A stretch of 64,000 nucleotides of DNA from NCBI GenBank assembly GCA_900314905.1, contig OMXA01000010.1, forward strand, positions 1 to 64,000, written 5' to 3'. Below, one piece after another: positions 1-8,484 of the stretch. The notes under the pieces were generated by a model. That model made no database searches and had not been told where the DNA came from. It saw nothing but the letters and a program-made list of their open reading frames with translations. This stretch comes from an uncultured Erysipelotrichaceae bacterium. GTDB taxonomy: Bacteria; Bacillota_I; Bacilli_A; Erysipelotrichales; Erysipelotrichaceae. The position numbers were made by a program, and so were the translations under genes. Each line of letters opens with the position of its first letter. The first letter of the stretch is position 1.

Positions 1-145
1 CCCGAATAATGATGGAAGAGAAATTATAGAGGATCGCTCGTGCCCAGATCTCCTGGAGAATGGAGGAACGTTTCCTGGCATGAACTGCAGAAAGATCTGC
101 AGAATACTTCAGATGGCGAAAAGAGATTTCTTCCTGCCAGCGCCG
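1..145 (-). pseudogene. IS4-family transposase fragment
   Basis: Reading the minus strand from about 142 to the left edge gives an open frame with RRWQEEISFRHLKYSADL and then HARKRSSILQEIWARAILYN. This matches the C-terminal YREK block of IS4-type DDE transposases: R-x3-E-x6-K is intact (R, then E four residues on, then K seven further), while the Tyr three residues before the Arg is Ser here. Upstream of about 145 the frame carries no transposase-like sequence, so the first several hundred codons are missing. The remaining C-terminus runs off the window. I read it as a decayed insertion-sequence remnant; whether an intact copy exists elsewhere cannot be seen. Confidence 0.72.
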
Positions 146-300
146 ACCGGAGGGAGGCACCGATTTTGATGATTCTGTCAATGCCTTTTAAGAAGAAAGT
201 GGAGAAAAAAACACCCATACCGTTTGTAAGTATGAGTGTATCCATCATTAGTTCAGCGCAAGCTTAACTTAATGACGTTGCCGGAATGGAGTTTTTTATT
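146..300. other. intergenic, no gene recognised
   Basis: Between the transposase remnant and the TetR gene there are short open frames on both strands, but none resembles a known protein or has a convincing ribosome binding site. No clear terminator for the TetR gene is visible. Confidence 0.4.
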
Positions 301-888
301 TCAGAATGCTGCTCGGATCATCTGCTCCAGGATCAGCTTCATTTCTTCCATCGTGCCAGGCACCTGATACAGAATTGCATAGTAGGCAGTATCAGTCACC
401 ATCGAGAAGGTCACGCACAGCTTTTTCAGAAACTTATCCATATCCACACCATTCAGAGCAGGATCTTCTTCCATGAATTTCTTTGCATTCAGAAAATCTG
501 CATTTGTTCCCGATTCTTCTTTCTGAGGCAGATCGAACTCCGGCAGACCTCCTCTATACAGCACTTTCAGAAGATTCTTGTCTTCTTCATAGCGGCCAAT
601 CAGGTAATTCATCAGGCCGACCACGTTTTCAGCAGCAGATTCGGTATGGTGGTTCACTGCATACTCCAGACCATCGGAATACAGAGAGTGGGAGATTTTG
701 GAATTCAGAGCCTGTTCCAGATCCTGCTTATCTTTGAAATAAAGGTAGAATGTTCCTTTGGCAATTCCGCTCTTTTCACAGATTTCCGCAATGCTGGTGC
801 TTGCAGCACTCTGTTCCGCAAAAAGAGAGTACGCACTCTCCAGAAGTCTTCTTCTTTTATCCGCTTTTTTCTGTTCAATCAGTCCCAT
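301..888 (-). CDS. TetR/AcrR-family transcriptional regulator
   Basis: A 195-residue one-component repressor. The N-terminal helix-turn-helix reads TSIAEICEKSGIAKGTFYLY followed by FKDKQDL, the standard TetR DNA-binding pattern with the GTFYxYF recognition helix. The C-terminal part is helical and unassignable to a ligand class. I start it at the ATG at 888 because GAGG lies 8 bases upstream; an upstream TTG at 921 has no such site. The gene stands alone, with an AT-rich spacer behind it and a transposon remnant ahead, so its target is not obvious; self-regulation or control of a gene outside the window are both possible. Confidence 0.85.
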   Translation of the reverse strand: MGLIEQKKADKRRRLLESAYSLFAEQSAASTSIAEICEKSGIAKGTFYLYFKDKQDLEQALNSKISHSLYSDGLEYAVNHHTESAAENVVGLMNYLIGRYEEDKNLLKVLYRGGLPEFDLPQKEESGTNADFLNAKKFMEEDPALNGVDMDKFLKKLCVTFSMVTDTAYYAILYQVPGTMEEMKLILEQMIRAAF

Positions 889-1122
889 TTCTTCAACCTC
901 GTGCAAACCATCATAACTCAAAAAACAGGTACTTTGTATAATAAACAGGAAAAAATATTTTAAAAAATCAGAGATAAATGAAATTTTTTTGGAAAAGAAT
1001 TTATTAAGAAATCCTAATAATTTCGATTCATAGGACTACATATGAAAAAAACAGATAGAAATCCTACCAATCTGCTGAAAAGAGAAAAAACAGAAAATAT
1101 CTAACAAATGCAGAGAAACGGA
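889..1122. other. AT-rich intergenic spacer
   Basis: This 234-base gap is much richer in A and T than the rest of the window. It lies upstream of the TetR gene and downstream of the metallophosphatase gene, both on the minus strand. It should hold the TetR promoter and any operator, but I find no -35/-10 pair with confidence. A short TCCTA...TAGGA inverted repeat lies around 1012-1034. Confidence 0.35.
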
Positions 1123-1992
1123 CTACTGTGCGGAATCCGTTACTGCCTTATGCTTCAGCTCATATCTTACCACTTCGGCATTTGCCAGGAATCTGACATC
1201 CTGAATCGTGGTGCCGACGCCGTTTGTGATATCGAGCGTGAAATCAGAGACTGCATGCTTGCCCCGGAAGTATTCCTGGGCGTACTCCGGCATATACAGC
1301 GCTCCGAATCCCCAGTATGCCTGACCGCCATGGCTGTGCCCGGCAAGAAAGTAATCCGTGAGTTCAGAAGAGACCAGTGCGGCCGTATCCGGCGTATGGC
1401 AGAGCGCAATGGTATAGGCGGTTCGCGAGACGCTGGAGTAGGATGCTGAGAGATCCTGATGATCGGAAGACTGCGGCTCGATGCCGACCAGCGTGATGGA
1501 ATCGCTGCCCCCTTTGCGCAAGAGCACGCTCTGATTCTGAAGCACTTCGAAGTCTGCGTCATACAGAATCTGCTTCACATAAGCTTCCATGCTGTCGTCT
1601 GTTTCATCGAAATCGCCGAGCACGGCGAATTTGCCCAGAGGGGCATTCATCTCTTTCAGAAGCTCCGTAAGCCTTGAAGCCACCGTATCGTCGATATAGT
1701 CCGGATCCTGATCAAAGAGATCGCCGCCGAACAGGATGATATCCGGAGAAAGATCATTGATCGTTCTGACTAACTTGGTCATTCGTTCTTCATCCATGAA
1801 ATGGTTATAATCAAGATCCGAGAAGTACACGATCGAGACCCCATCCATGCTTGCGGGAATGAAGACGGAATCCATGGTTTCATATCGTACCTGGAAGCGG
1901 GAAGGAGCCGTATGGAATGCGTCATAATACATTGCTCCTGCAAGACCAATCAGAAGCGAAAGAATCACTGCGATTTTCTGTCCGACCTTCAT
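1123..1992 (-). CDS. membrane-anchored calcineurin-like phosphoesterase fold protein
   Basis: A 289-residue protein with one N-terminal hydrophobic helix (about residues 5-22) and a YkuE-type metallophosphatase domain outside the membrane. The family blocks are recognisable: YFSDLDYN near residue 58, GGDLFD near 90, VLGDFDE near 126, ALCHTPD and AGHSHGGQ. Two differ from the canonical set: the D-x-H motif reads D-x-D, and GNH(D/E) reads GDFD, so two metal or catalytic ligands are changed while the C-terminal GHxHGG is kept. Activity may be altered or lost. The start is the ATG at 1992 preceded by GGAGGTG; the GTG at 1998 overlaps that site. It is divergent from the HAD-like gene. Confidence 0.78.
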   Translation of the reverse strand: MKVGQKIAVILSLLIGLAGAMYYDAFHTAPSRFQVRYETMDSVFIPASMDGVSIVYFSDLDYNHFMDEERMTKLVRTINDLSPDIILFGGDLFDQDPDYIDDTVASRLTELLKEMNAPLGKFAVLGDFDETDDSMEAYVKQILYDADFEVLQNQSVLLRKGGSDSITLVGIEPQSSDHQDLSASYSSVSRTAYTIALCHTPDTAALVSSELTDYFLAGHSHGGQAYWGFGALYMPEYAQEYFRGKHAVSDFTLDITNGVGTTIQDVRFLANAEVVRYELKHKAVTDSAQ

Positions 1993-2013
1993 GCCCACCT
2001 CCGGATGGAGAAT

Positions 2014-2038
2014 ATCATAGCACTGAATGTACTATAAT
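2014..2038. promoter_or_regulatory. divergent -10 elements
   Basis: On the plus strand TATAAT lies at 2033-2038, in front of the HAD-like gene. On the minus strand TGCTATGAT (extended -10) covers 2022-2014, in front of the phosphoesterase gene. Neither has a good -35 hexamer at 17 bases. The two promoters overlap back to back, so occupancy of one could exclude the other. Confidence 0.5.
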
Positions 2039-2065
2039 GACCCTGCATCAGGAGGAATACAGAAC

Positions 2066-2824
2066 ATGGAAAACTGGCTGATTTCAGAAAGATGTCTGAG
2101 TGACGGCAAGCGTGCATTACCCGGAGCAGCCCGCTTCCTGAAGCAGAAGAAAGCAGAAGGAGCACTCATCTGCGTTCTGTCAGATCGCTCCATGCGAACC
2201 AATCAGCAGATGGCAGATGCTTTTCAGAAGCAGAAACTCCCGATTGAGGAAGCAGATCTCTATACCACCGTCATGGCTGCGATTGATGAGATTGCAAGGA
2301 CGGATGGATCAAGGCGTCTTGCCAGCATGATCGGCAGCCGGGGAATGCGTGATCTGCTGGAGAGGGCAGGATTCTCACTGGACCATGATCCATGTGACTG
2401 GGTCTTTCTCGGCAGCGACCATCATGCGGCATATTCCGATTACTGCTATGCCGCAAAGCTTCTGAAGCAGGGCGCCAGGCTGATTCTGACTGAGGAACAA
2501 TTCCAGGAATCTTCCAGGGACGGCAGCCTCCTGATCGGACCGGCATCCGTATGTGCCATGCTGGAGGCAGCCTCCGGAACCAGAGCACTTCATGTCGATT
2601 TTCCGAGCCCGATGCTGCTGTATCATGCGATGCGCTATCTCAATGCGGCTTCTGAGAATACGATCTTTGCTGCAGCGGATGCCCGACGTGAAATCCCGGC
2701 TGCAGAAGCTGCCGGGATCCGCTCTGTGCTGGTGACTGCGGCTAGCGATGAGAATACCGATCTGTTTGATCTGTCCAGCAAGCCGACCTATGTCGTCGAC
2801 ACGCTCGAGGGGCTGCTTAGGTGA
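2066..2824 (+). CDS. HAD superfamily (NagD-like) protein lacking the nucleophile motif
   Basis: A 252-residue protein whose layout follows NagD-type HAD phosphatases: G-x-x-RFL block after the start, a sugar-phosphatase-like middle with VFLGSDHHAAYSDYCYAAKL (as in VVGLDxxFxYxxLxxA), then GARLILTEEQF, and a C-terminal AAGIRSVLVT. The first HAD motif, DxDGT, should lie within the first 15 residues, but the sequence there is ENWLISERCLSDGKRALPGA, with no nucleophile Asp pair. The late GDxxxTD block is also eroded to AADARREI. I infer a catalytically inactive or repurposed HAD fold. AGGAGG sits 10 bases before the ATG at 2066. Confidence 0.7.
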   Translation: MENWLISERCLSDGKRALPGAARFLKQKKAEGALICVLSDRSMRTNQQMADAFQKQKLPIEEADLYTTVMAAIDEIARTDGSRRLASMIGSRGMRDLLERAGFSLDHDPCDWVFLGSDHHAAYSDYCYAAKLLKQGARLILTEEQFQESSRDGSLLIGPASVCAMLEAASGTRALHVDFPSPMLLYHAMRYLNAASENTIFAAADARREIPAAEAAGIRSVLVTAASDENTDLFDLSSKPTYVVDTLEGLLR

Positions 2825-2946
2825 ATTTGCGCAGAAGCATGCGGAATGATACAATACTTGCTGTTTGAATAACAGGAAAGGATGAGATACAGGAACCGTG
2901 GATCCTATACCCGATCGAAAACGCATAGCCTTTCTGAGGAGGACCT

Positions 2947-4269
2947 ATGAGTAGCCAGCAGACTGAAACCTTAGTGATCAGCCTGGTAGTTCTCGTGATC
3001 TTCTCAGGCATTTTCTCTGCAACTGAAACTGCATATTCCGTTGCCAGCAAGATCAAGCTCAAGAGCATGAGCAATGACGGCAAAGCCGGTGCAGGCGGAG
3101 CTCTGGAAATTCTCAATCATTACGATCAGTTTCTTTCTACCGTGCTGATCGGAAACAACATCGTCAATATCCTCTCCGCAACGCTTGCGACCATTCTGTT
3201 TACGCGGATTTACGGAGAAGAAGGTGCGACGATCTCAACCATCGTCATGACTCTTCTCGTGCTGATGTTCGGCGAGATCGCTCCCAAGAGCATTGCCAAG
3301 CAGGCACCGGAAGCCTTTGCATGCCGTCTGGTCGGCTTCGTGAAGTTCTTCATGACGATTCTGACTCCGCTGAGCCTCGTATTCCAGGGCTGGCAGAACC
3401 TTGTGCAGCATCTGATTCATGTCGAGAATGATGACAGCGATATCCAGGATGAGCTGATCACGATGGTTGATGAGGCAGAACGGGAAGGAGATCTGGAAGA
3501 ACATGAATCCGATCTCATCTCGGCTGCCATTGAGTTCAATGATCTCGATGTCCGCGATGTCCTGACTCCCCGTGTCGATGTGGTCGCAGTGGAGATCGGC
3601 ACTCCTCTCGATGAGATCGAACGCACGTTCCGCATGAACAGCTTCTCACGGCTGCCGGTATATGAGCGCTCGATTGATAATATCGTCGGCCTGATTCATG
3701 AAAAGGATTTCTATAATCTGCTGTATCAGGACAAAGAGAAGGCGATTATCCGAAAGATCATCAAGCCGGTTGTCTATACGAGCGAGAACGTCAAGATCTC
3801 GACGCTGCTCAAGCAGCTGCAGAAGGCGAAGGTGCACCTGGCAGTCGTGCTGGATGAATACGGCGGAACGGCCGGCATCATCACCATGGAAGACATCATC
3901 GAGGAACTCGTCGGAGAAATCTGGGATGAGCATGATACCGTCAAGGAATACTACCAGAAGATCGATGATCAGACGTACCTGGTTCAGTGCGATGCCGATA
4001 TCGATGATATGCTCGACCGGTTCGGCGAGAAGCCGGAAGAAGATGAATATGACTTCATCACCGTTTCCGGCTGGGTCATTCATGAACTGGATCACATTCC
4101 GCAAGTCGGGGAAGAATTTGATTTCGGCCATCTGCACATCACGATCACGAAGGCGGATCAGCGCAAGGTCATCCAGATCCGCGTCGAGATCCGGCCGAAG
4201 AAAGATGAAAAAGAAAATCGCCGCGAACATCGCAGCGAAAAGAAGGAGGAAGAGGAAGACGACCGCTGA
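2947..4269 (+). CDS. CNNM/CorC-HlyC family transporter-like protein with CBS pair
   Basis: A 440-residue inner-membrane protein. An N-terminal DUF21 transmembrane domain (about residues 1-180) contains the ATETAYS block and helices near 8-27, 60-85 and 95-115. A pair of CBS domains follows (about 195-320), with the signature TMEDIIEELVGEIWDEHD at its end, and then a CorC/HlyC domain (about 335-420). The tail is strongly charged (KKDEKENRREHRSEKK). The family is linked to Mg2+/divalent cation export or homeostasis, with CBS domains sensing adenine nucleotides. GAGGAGGACCT precedes the ATG directly. It is monocistronic or leads into rsmE 20 bases on, across a weak hairpin. Confidence 0.88.
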   Translation: MSSQQTETLVISLVVLVIFSGIFSATETAYSVASKIKLKSMSNDGKAGAGGALEILNHYDQFLSTVLIGNNIVNILSATLATILFTRIYGEEGATISTIVMTLLVLMFGEIAPKSIAKQAPEAFACRLVGFVKFFMTILTPLSLVFQGWQNLVQHLIHVENDDSDIQDELITMVDEAEREGDLEEHESDLISAAIEFNDLDVRDVLTPRVDVVAVEIGTPLDEIERTFRMNSFSRLPVYERSIDNIVGLIHEKDFYNLLYQDKEKAIIRKIIKPVVYTSENVKISTLLKQLQKAKVHLAVVLDEYGGTAGIITMEDIIEELVGEIWDEHDTVKEYYQKIDDQTYLVQCDADIDDMLDRFGEKPEEDEYDFITVSGWVIHELDHIPQVGEEFDFGHLHITITKADQRKVIQIRVEIRPKKDEKENRREHRSEKKEEEEDDR

Positions 4270-4280
4270 GGCCGTCTTTC
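4256..4280 (+). terminator. weak hairpin at the CorC gene end
   Basis: AAGACG pairs with CGTCTT around an 11-base loop that includes CC/GG, followed by only a short T run. It overlaps the stop codon and lies just before rsmE, which has no good Shine-Dalgarno. It may attenuate rather than terminate. Confidence 0.35.
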
Positions 4281-4289
4281 TGATCATTC

Positions 4290-5024
4290 ATGCAGCAGTA
4301 TTTCACGGATGTGCCGCTGGAACCCGGCATGGAATATGTATTTCCGAAAGCACAGGCTCATCATGCAGGTACTGTGCTCAGGATGAATCATGAAACAATC
4401 CGGCTGGTCCATGATGGCATCGGCTATTTTGCGGATGCCTATCCGAAAGGAAAGGAATTCGCCGCGCGAGTTCTTGCCATTGATCCGAGAACCAATGAAC
4501 TGCCGTTTCCGATCACCCTTGCCCAGGCGCTGATCCGCCGTGAGAAGATGGAGCTGATTCTGCAGAAGGCAGCAGAACTCGGTGTCACCCGCATCGTTCC
4601 CTTTGAATCCAGCCGATGCGTCGTCCATGCCCGCAGCGAGAAGGCAGACCGCCAGAGAGAACGCTGGAGCAGCATTCTGCAGGAAGCTGCAGAGCAATGC
4701 AAACGCAATCGTATTCCTGCGCTGGAATCCATCTGTACCTTTGGCCAGCTCTCTGGGTATATCTCTGATCTCAATCTTGCGGCCTATGAGAAAGCCGGGG
4801 AAGACTCCCCGCTGCTGCAGGCATTGAGGCCTTCGTCAATCACGATCGTGATCGGACCGGAAGGCGGCTTTTCGGAAGAAGAAAATGCTGCTCTGAATGA
4901 GATGGGTTTCTGTTCCGTGAGTCTTGGTTCCAGAATTCTGAGAGCAGAAACTGCTGCGATTTCGGCATGTGCGCTGATCGGCGGATATCTGGAGCTCTGT
5001 GATCGCGATCCCCAGGGCAAGTGA
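4290..5024 (+). CDS. rsmE: 16S rRNA m3U1498 methyltransferase RsmE
   Basis: A 244-residue SPOUT-family enzyme that methylates N3 of U1498 in the 30S decoding region. An N-terminal PUA-like part (QAHHAGTVLRM, residues 22-32) is followed by the SPOUT methyltransferase with IGPEGGFSEEE and LGSRILRAETA, which form the knotted SAM-binding site. Length is normal. The ATG at 4290 has no obvious Shine-Dalgarno; GAGG is about 20 bases upstream. rsmE followed by mtaB is the order seen in B. subtilis (yqeU-yqeV). Confidence 0.93.
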   Translation: MQQYFTDVPLEPGMEYVFPKAQAHHAGTVLRMNHETIRLVHDGIGYFADAYPKGKEFAARVLAIDPRTNELPFPITLAQALIRREKMELILQKAAELGVTRIVPFESSRCVVHARSEKADRQRERWSSILQEAAEQCKRNRIPALESICTFGQLSGYISDLNLAAYEKAGEDSPLLQALRPSSITIVIGPEGGFSEEENAALNEMGFCSVSLGSRILRAETAAISACALIGGYLELCDRDPQGK

Positions 5025-5053
5025 AAAAGAACCGTTACCGGAAGGAGGAAAGC

Positions 5054-5086
5054 ATGGTCCCGATTGTCGTTCTGACAGGAAGGTGA
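5054..5086 (+). CDS. possible 10-codon leader peptide before mtaB
   Basis: After rsmE, GAAGGAGGAAAGC stands in front of an ATG that opens a ten-codon frame, MVPIVVLTGR, ending in TGA at 5084-5086. The stop overlaps the mtaB start as TGATG. The ribosome binding site here is the best in the interval, better than that of mtaB itself, which suggests translational coupling. It could equally be chance. No known leader peptide matches. Confidence 0.3.
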   Translation: MVPIVVLTGR

Positions 5087-6384
5087 TGCCGAAGAAAATG
5101 AAGTTTTCCGTCAAGAACCTTGGCTGCAAAGTCAATGATTATGAAGCAGAAAGCATTGCCAGACAGCTGGAAGAGAGAGGATATGAGCGGGTCCCCTTTG
5201 AAGAGCCTGCGGATGCCTCGCTGATCTTCACCTGTGCCGTCACGAATACCGCTGCTGCCAAAAGCAGGCAGATGGCCCACCGGGCACGAAAGCTGAATCC
5301 GGACTGCGTGATCGTGGCTGCGGGATGCTATGCAGAGATTGCCCCGGAACACCTTCCGGATGCGGAACTGGTGATCGGCAGTGCCCATAAGAAAGAAATT
5401 CCAGATGCGCTGGAACAGTATTTCCGCGATGGCATGCGCATCGTCCGGGTCGGTGAGCTCGATCACGCGCCGTTTGATGAGATGCCGATTGATCGCTTTG
5501 CGCACCAGACCAGAGCGTATCTGAAGGTTCAGGATGGCTGCAATCAGTTCTGCAGCTACTGCGTCATTCCATACGCAAGAGGCAGAGAACGCTCGATGGA
5601 CCCGGACCGCGTGATCCTTGAGGCAGAGCGCATTGCGAAAAGCCATCATGAAATCGTGCTGGCGGGCATTCATACTGGCCGATATGGCAGAGAATACAAT
5701 ATGACGCTTGCTGACCTCATCAGAAGGATCCTTGCGGAAGTTCCGGAACTTTCGAGGCTGCGCATCTCTTCGATTGAAGTAACGGAACTCGATGATCCGT
5801 TCCTGGACCTTCTGGAGCATCATCCCAGGATCGCACGCCATCTTCATATTCCGCTGCAATCGGGCTCAGACACGGTCCTGAAGCGCATGAACCGTCCGTA
5901 TGATACGGCATTCTATTATGCTAGAATAGAGGAGATCCGCAGAAGGGTTCCGGAGATTTCGATTTCATGCGATCTGATGACAGGGTTTCCTGGCGAAACC
6001 GATGAAGAAGCACAGGAAACCATGGACTTTCTGAAGCGCTGCCGCTTTTCATTCCTGCATGTATTCCCGTTTTCCGCAAGAGAAGGGACCAGAGCGGCAG
6101 CGATGAAGGACCAGGTTCCGATGGACGTCCGCAGAAAGAGAGCTGCCGCATGCATTGCATTGTCTGAGCAGCTGTATGATTCGTATAAGGCATCCTGGAT
6201 CGGAAAGGATGCAGAAATCCTGTTTGAAGAACATACGGAAACCGAAACCCTTGGTCATACGAGCGAGTACCTGCCGGTGAAGGTCTCAGGATTGCATCCG
6301 CGTGGGGAACTCAGTGCCATAACGATCACGGAGCTCCGCGATCATCAGCTCTGCGGGGTGCTGAAAGGCAGAGACAGAAGATGA
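5086..6384 (+). CDS. mtaB: tRNA t6A37 methylthiotransferase MtaB
   Basis: A 432-residue radical-SAM enzyme that converts t6A to ms2t6A at position 37 of ANN-decoding tRNAs. The N-terminal UPF0004 domain has its three cluster cysteines in LGCKVNDYE, FTCAVTN and AAGCYAE. The radical-SAM motif is CNQFCSYC (C-x3-C-x2-C), followed by VIPYARGRERS. A C-terminal TRAM-like stretch completes it. I start at ATG 5086, which overlaps the stop of a 10-codon frame; ATG 5098 (MKFSVKN) is an alternative. It overlaps murE by ATGA. Confidence 0.92.
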   Translation: MPKKMKFSVKNLGCKVNDYEAESIARQLEERGYERVPFEEPADASLIFTCAVTNTAAAKSRQMAHRARKLNPDCVIVAAGCYAEIAPEHLPDAELVIGSAHKKEIPDALEQYFRDGMRIVRVGELDHAPFDEMPIDRFAHQTRAYLKVQDGCNQFCSYCVIPYARGRERSMDPDRVILEAERIAKSHHEIVLAGIHTGRYGREYNMTLADLIRRILAEVPELSRLRISSIEVTELDDPFLDLLEHHPRIARHLHIPLQSGSDTVLKRMNRPYDTAFYYARIEEIRRRVPEISISCDLMTGFPGETDEEAQETMDFLKRCRFSFLHVFPFSAREGTRAAAMKDQVPMDVRRKRAAACIALSEQLYDSYKASWIGKDAEILFEEHTETETLGHTSEYLPVKVSGLHPRGELSAITITELRDHQLCGVLKGRDRR

Positions 6385-7835
6385 AACTCAGTGAATTATT
6401 TGAAAATGTACCGGATATCGAAATCCGCAGTCTGATGGTGGACAGCCGCAAGAAACGGCCGGATTCCATCTTCTTCTGCGAAAAAGGAATGATGTTCGAC
6501 GGCCATCGGTTCGTGGAACAGGCAATTCAGAACGGGGCCAAGGTCATCGTGCACTCCGAGCCTCTTGAAAACAAGCATCCGGATATCACCTATATCAAAG
6601 TCAAAGACGTCAATGCAGTGCTCAACAAGGTCGCTGATGCCTTCTATGGCTATCCAAGCCATAATCTTCTGATGTTCGGCGTTACCGGCACCAACGGCAA
6701 GTCGAGCATCGCCTGCATTATCCGCGATGTCATGAATCAGTTCATGCCGACCGGCTATATCGGCACCATTGCGATTGAATACGGCAATGTCAAGCTGCCG
6801 CCGCTGCTGACGACTCCGGACATTGATGATCTGCATGGCATCCTTGCCGATATGGTGTCTGCCGGGATCCGCTGCTGTGCCCTGGAAGCTTCCAGCATCG
6901 GCATTGAGCAGGGCAGGGTCGATGCAATCGATTTCGATGCCGCCATCTTCACGAATCTGACCCATGATCATCTGGACTACCATGGCACGATGGAGAATTA
7001 CTTCCAGGCCAAGAAGAAGCTGTTCGATCATCTGAAGGAATCCTGCGTGGCCATCACGAATGCGGATGATCCGTATGGCATGAAGATCGTGGCTGACTGC
7101 AGATGCCCGGTCGTCACGTATGGCATCGATCATCCTGCTGATTACCAGGTTACCCGCTATCAGCTGCTGAAAGACCGTACGATCTTCACGCTTCGCTGCA
7201 ATAATATGGAATATGAGCTCGAGACGAATCTCGTTGCCCGCTTCAATATCTACAACCTTGTCGCCGCGATTGCGGCAATGAACCAGAAGGGCATCGCGAT
7301 CACGCAGATGCTGCCGCTTCTGAAGCAGATTCCTCAGATTGCCGGCCGCATGGAGCGGATCGATGAAGGTCAGCCCTTCAATATTCTCGTGGACTTTGCA
7401 CATACCCCGGATGGCATCGAGAAGCTGTGCCAGTATGCCAGTGCGATCACTCCGAAAGGCAACCGCATCATTGCCATCACCGGTTCTGCCGGCAAGCGCG
7501 ATACTGCCAAGCGTCCGATTTTCGGTCAGCTGCTCGATCAGTATGCGGACATGATCATCCTGACGGAAGATGATCCGCGCAACGAGAAGCCAGTTGATAT
7601 CTGCAGAGAGATCGCTTCCGGAATTCATGTGAAGCCTTATGTCATCATTGAAGACCGCTATGATGCCATCCGCCAGGCCGTCGAGATTGCTGATCAGGGC
7701 GATACGATCATCATCATGGGCAAAGGCGATGAGAAGTTCATCTACCGCGAATTCGGCAGGGAGCCGTACGAAGGCGATGATGCCATCGCCCGGGAAGCGG
7801 TCCGCAAGTATTATTTCGGAAACAGGGAGGACTAA
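6381..7835 (+). CDS. murE: UDP-MurNAc-tripeptide synthetase MurE
   Basis: A 484-residue Mur ligase adding the third amino acid to UDP-MurNAc-L-Ala-D-Glu. It has the three-domain layout: substrate-binding N-domain, ATPase with VTGTNGKSS (residues about 101-109), [14 protein letters not shown] with the metal-binding His, and a C-domain with ITGSAGKRD and EDDPRNEKP. The last block corresponds to DNPR in meso-DAP enzymes and DNP(A/N) in L-Lys enzymes. The Arg here is the DAP-like state, but the second position is Asp rather than Asn, so the amino acid specificity is open. It starts inside the mtaB stop (ATGA). Confidence 0.9.
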   Translation: MKLSELFENVPDIEIRSLMVDSRKKRPDSIFFCEKGMMFDGHRFVEQAIQNGAKVIVHSEPLENKHPDITYIKVKDVNAVLNKVADAFYGYPSHNLLMFGVTGTNGKSSIACIIRDVMNQFMPTGYIGTIAIEYGNVKLPPLLTTPDIDDLHGILADMVSAGIRCCALEASSIGIEQGRVDAIDFDAAIFTNLTHDHLDYHGTMENYFQAKKKLFDHLKESCVAITNADDPYGMKIVADCRCPVVTYGIDHPADYQVTRYQLLKDRTIFTLRCNNMEYELETNLVARFNIYNLVAAIAAMNQKGIAITQMLPLLKQIPQIAGRMERIDEGQPFNILVDFAHTPDGIEKLCQYASAITPKGNRIIAITGSAGKRDTAKRPIFGQLLDQYADMIILTEDDPRNEKPVDICREIASGIHVKPYVIIEDRYDAIRQAVEIADQGDTIIIMGKGDEKFIYREFGREPYEGDDAIAREAVRKYYFGNRED

Positions 7836-7842
7836 TTGTTTC

Positions 7843-8484
7843 ATGAAACCATCCAAGTATATCGATCACACTCTGCTCAAGCCGGAAACCCAGAAGGCTG
7901 CCATCGAAAAACTCTGCCGGGAAGCAAAGGAATATGACTTCGCCAGTGTCTGTGTCAATCCCTGCTGGATTGATACCGCCAGGAAGGAACTGGCCGGCAC
8001 AGACGTCAATGTCTGCGTTGTCATCGGCTTCCCGCTTGGCGCGATGACCATGGAATCCAAAGTGTTCGAAGCGGCTGATGCCGTGAAGAAAGGTGCTGAT
8101 GAAGTGGACATGGTCCTGAACGTCGGCAAGCTGAAAGACGGGGATGATGCCTATGTGACGGAAGAAATCCGCCAGATCAAGGAAGCAGTCGGAAGCCATG
8201 TCCTGAAAGTCATCATTGAAGCCTGCCTGCTTACGGACGAAGAAAAAGTCCGCGCATGCAAGGATGCGATGGCCGCCGGAGCAGACTTCGTCAAGACTTC
8301 CACCGGATTCTCGACAGGCGGTGCAACCGTCCATGATGTGAAGCTCATGAAGGAAACGGTCGGCGACAAGCTGAAGGTCAAGGCCGCAGGCGGCGTCAGA
8401 ACCCCGGAAGAATTCCAGGCGATGATTGATGCAGGTGCAGATCGCATCGGCACCAGCCATGGCTGCGAACTTGTCTCAAAGTGA
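7843..8484 (+). CDS. deoC: deoxyribose-phosphate aldolase DeoC
   Basis: A 213-residue class I aldolase that splits 2-deoxyribose 5-phosphate into glyceraldehyde 3-phosphate and acetaldehyde in deoxynucleoside salvage. The Schiff-base Lys is in [11 protein letters not shown], the second active-site Lys in [10 protein letters not shown], and the Asp in [23 protein letters not shown] is the expected family start. The ATG is at 7843 with GGGAGG 12 bases upstream, slightly long. It follows murE by 7 bases. The last codons and stop are duplicated downstream as a 25-bp repeat. Confidence 0.94.
   Translation: MKPSKYIDHTLLKPETQKAAIEKLCREAKEYDFASVCVNPCWIDTARKELAGTDVNVCVVIGFPLGAMTMESKVFEAADAVKKGADEVDMVLNVGKLKDGDDAYVTEEIRQIKEAVGSHVLKVIIEACLLTDEEKVRACKDAMAAGADFVKTSTGFSTGGATVHDVKLMKETVGDKLKVKAAGGVRTPEEFQAMIDAGADRIGTSHGCELVSK

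Noticed and set aside
921..960. TATAAT at 937-942 as a plus-strand promoter
   Set aside because: No plus-strand gene follows within 1 kb, and the surrounding stretch is generally AT-rich, so a chance match is likely.
6396..7856. Minus-strand frame opposite murE
   Set aside because: Shadow of a clear Mur ligase; no motif.
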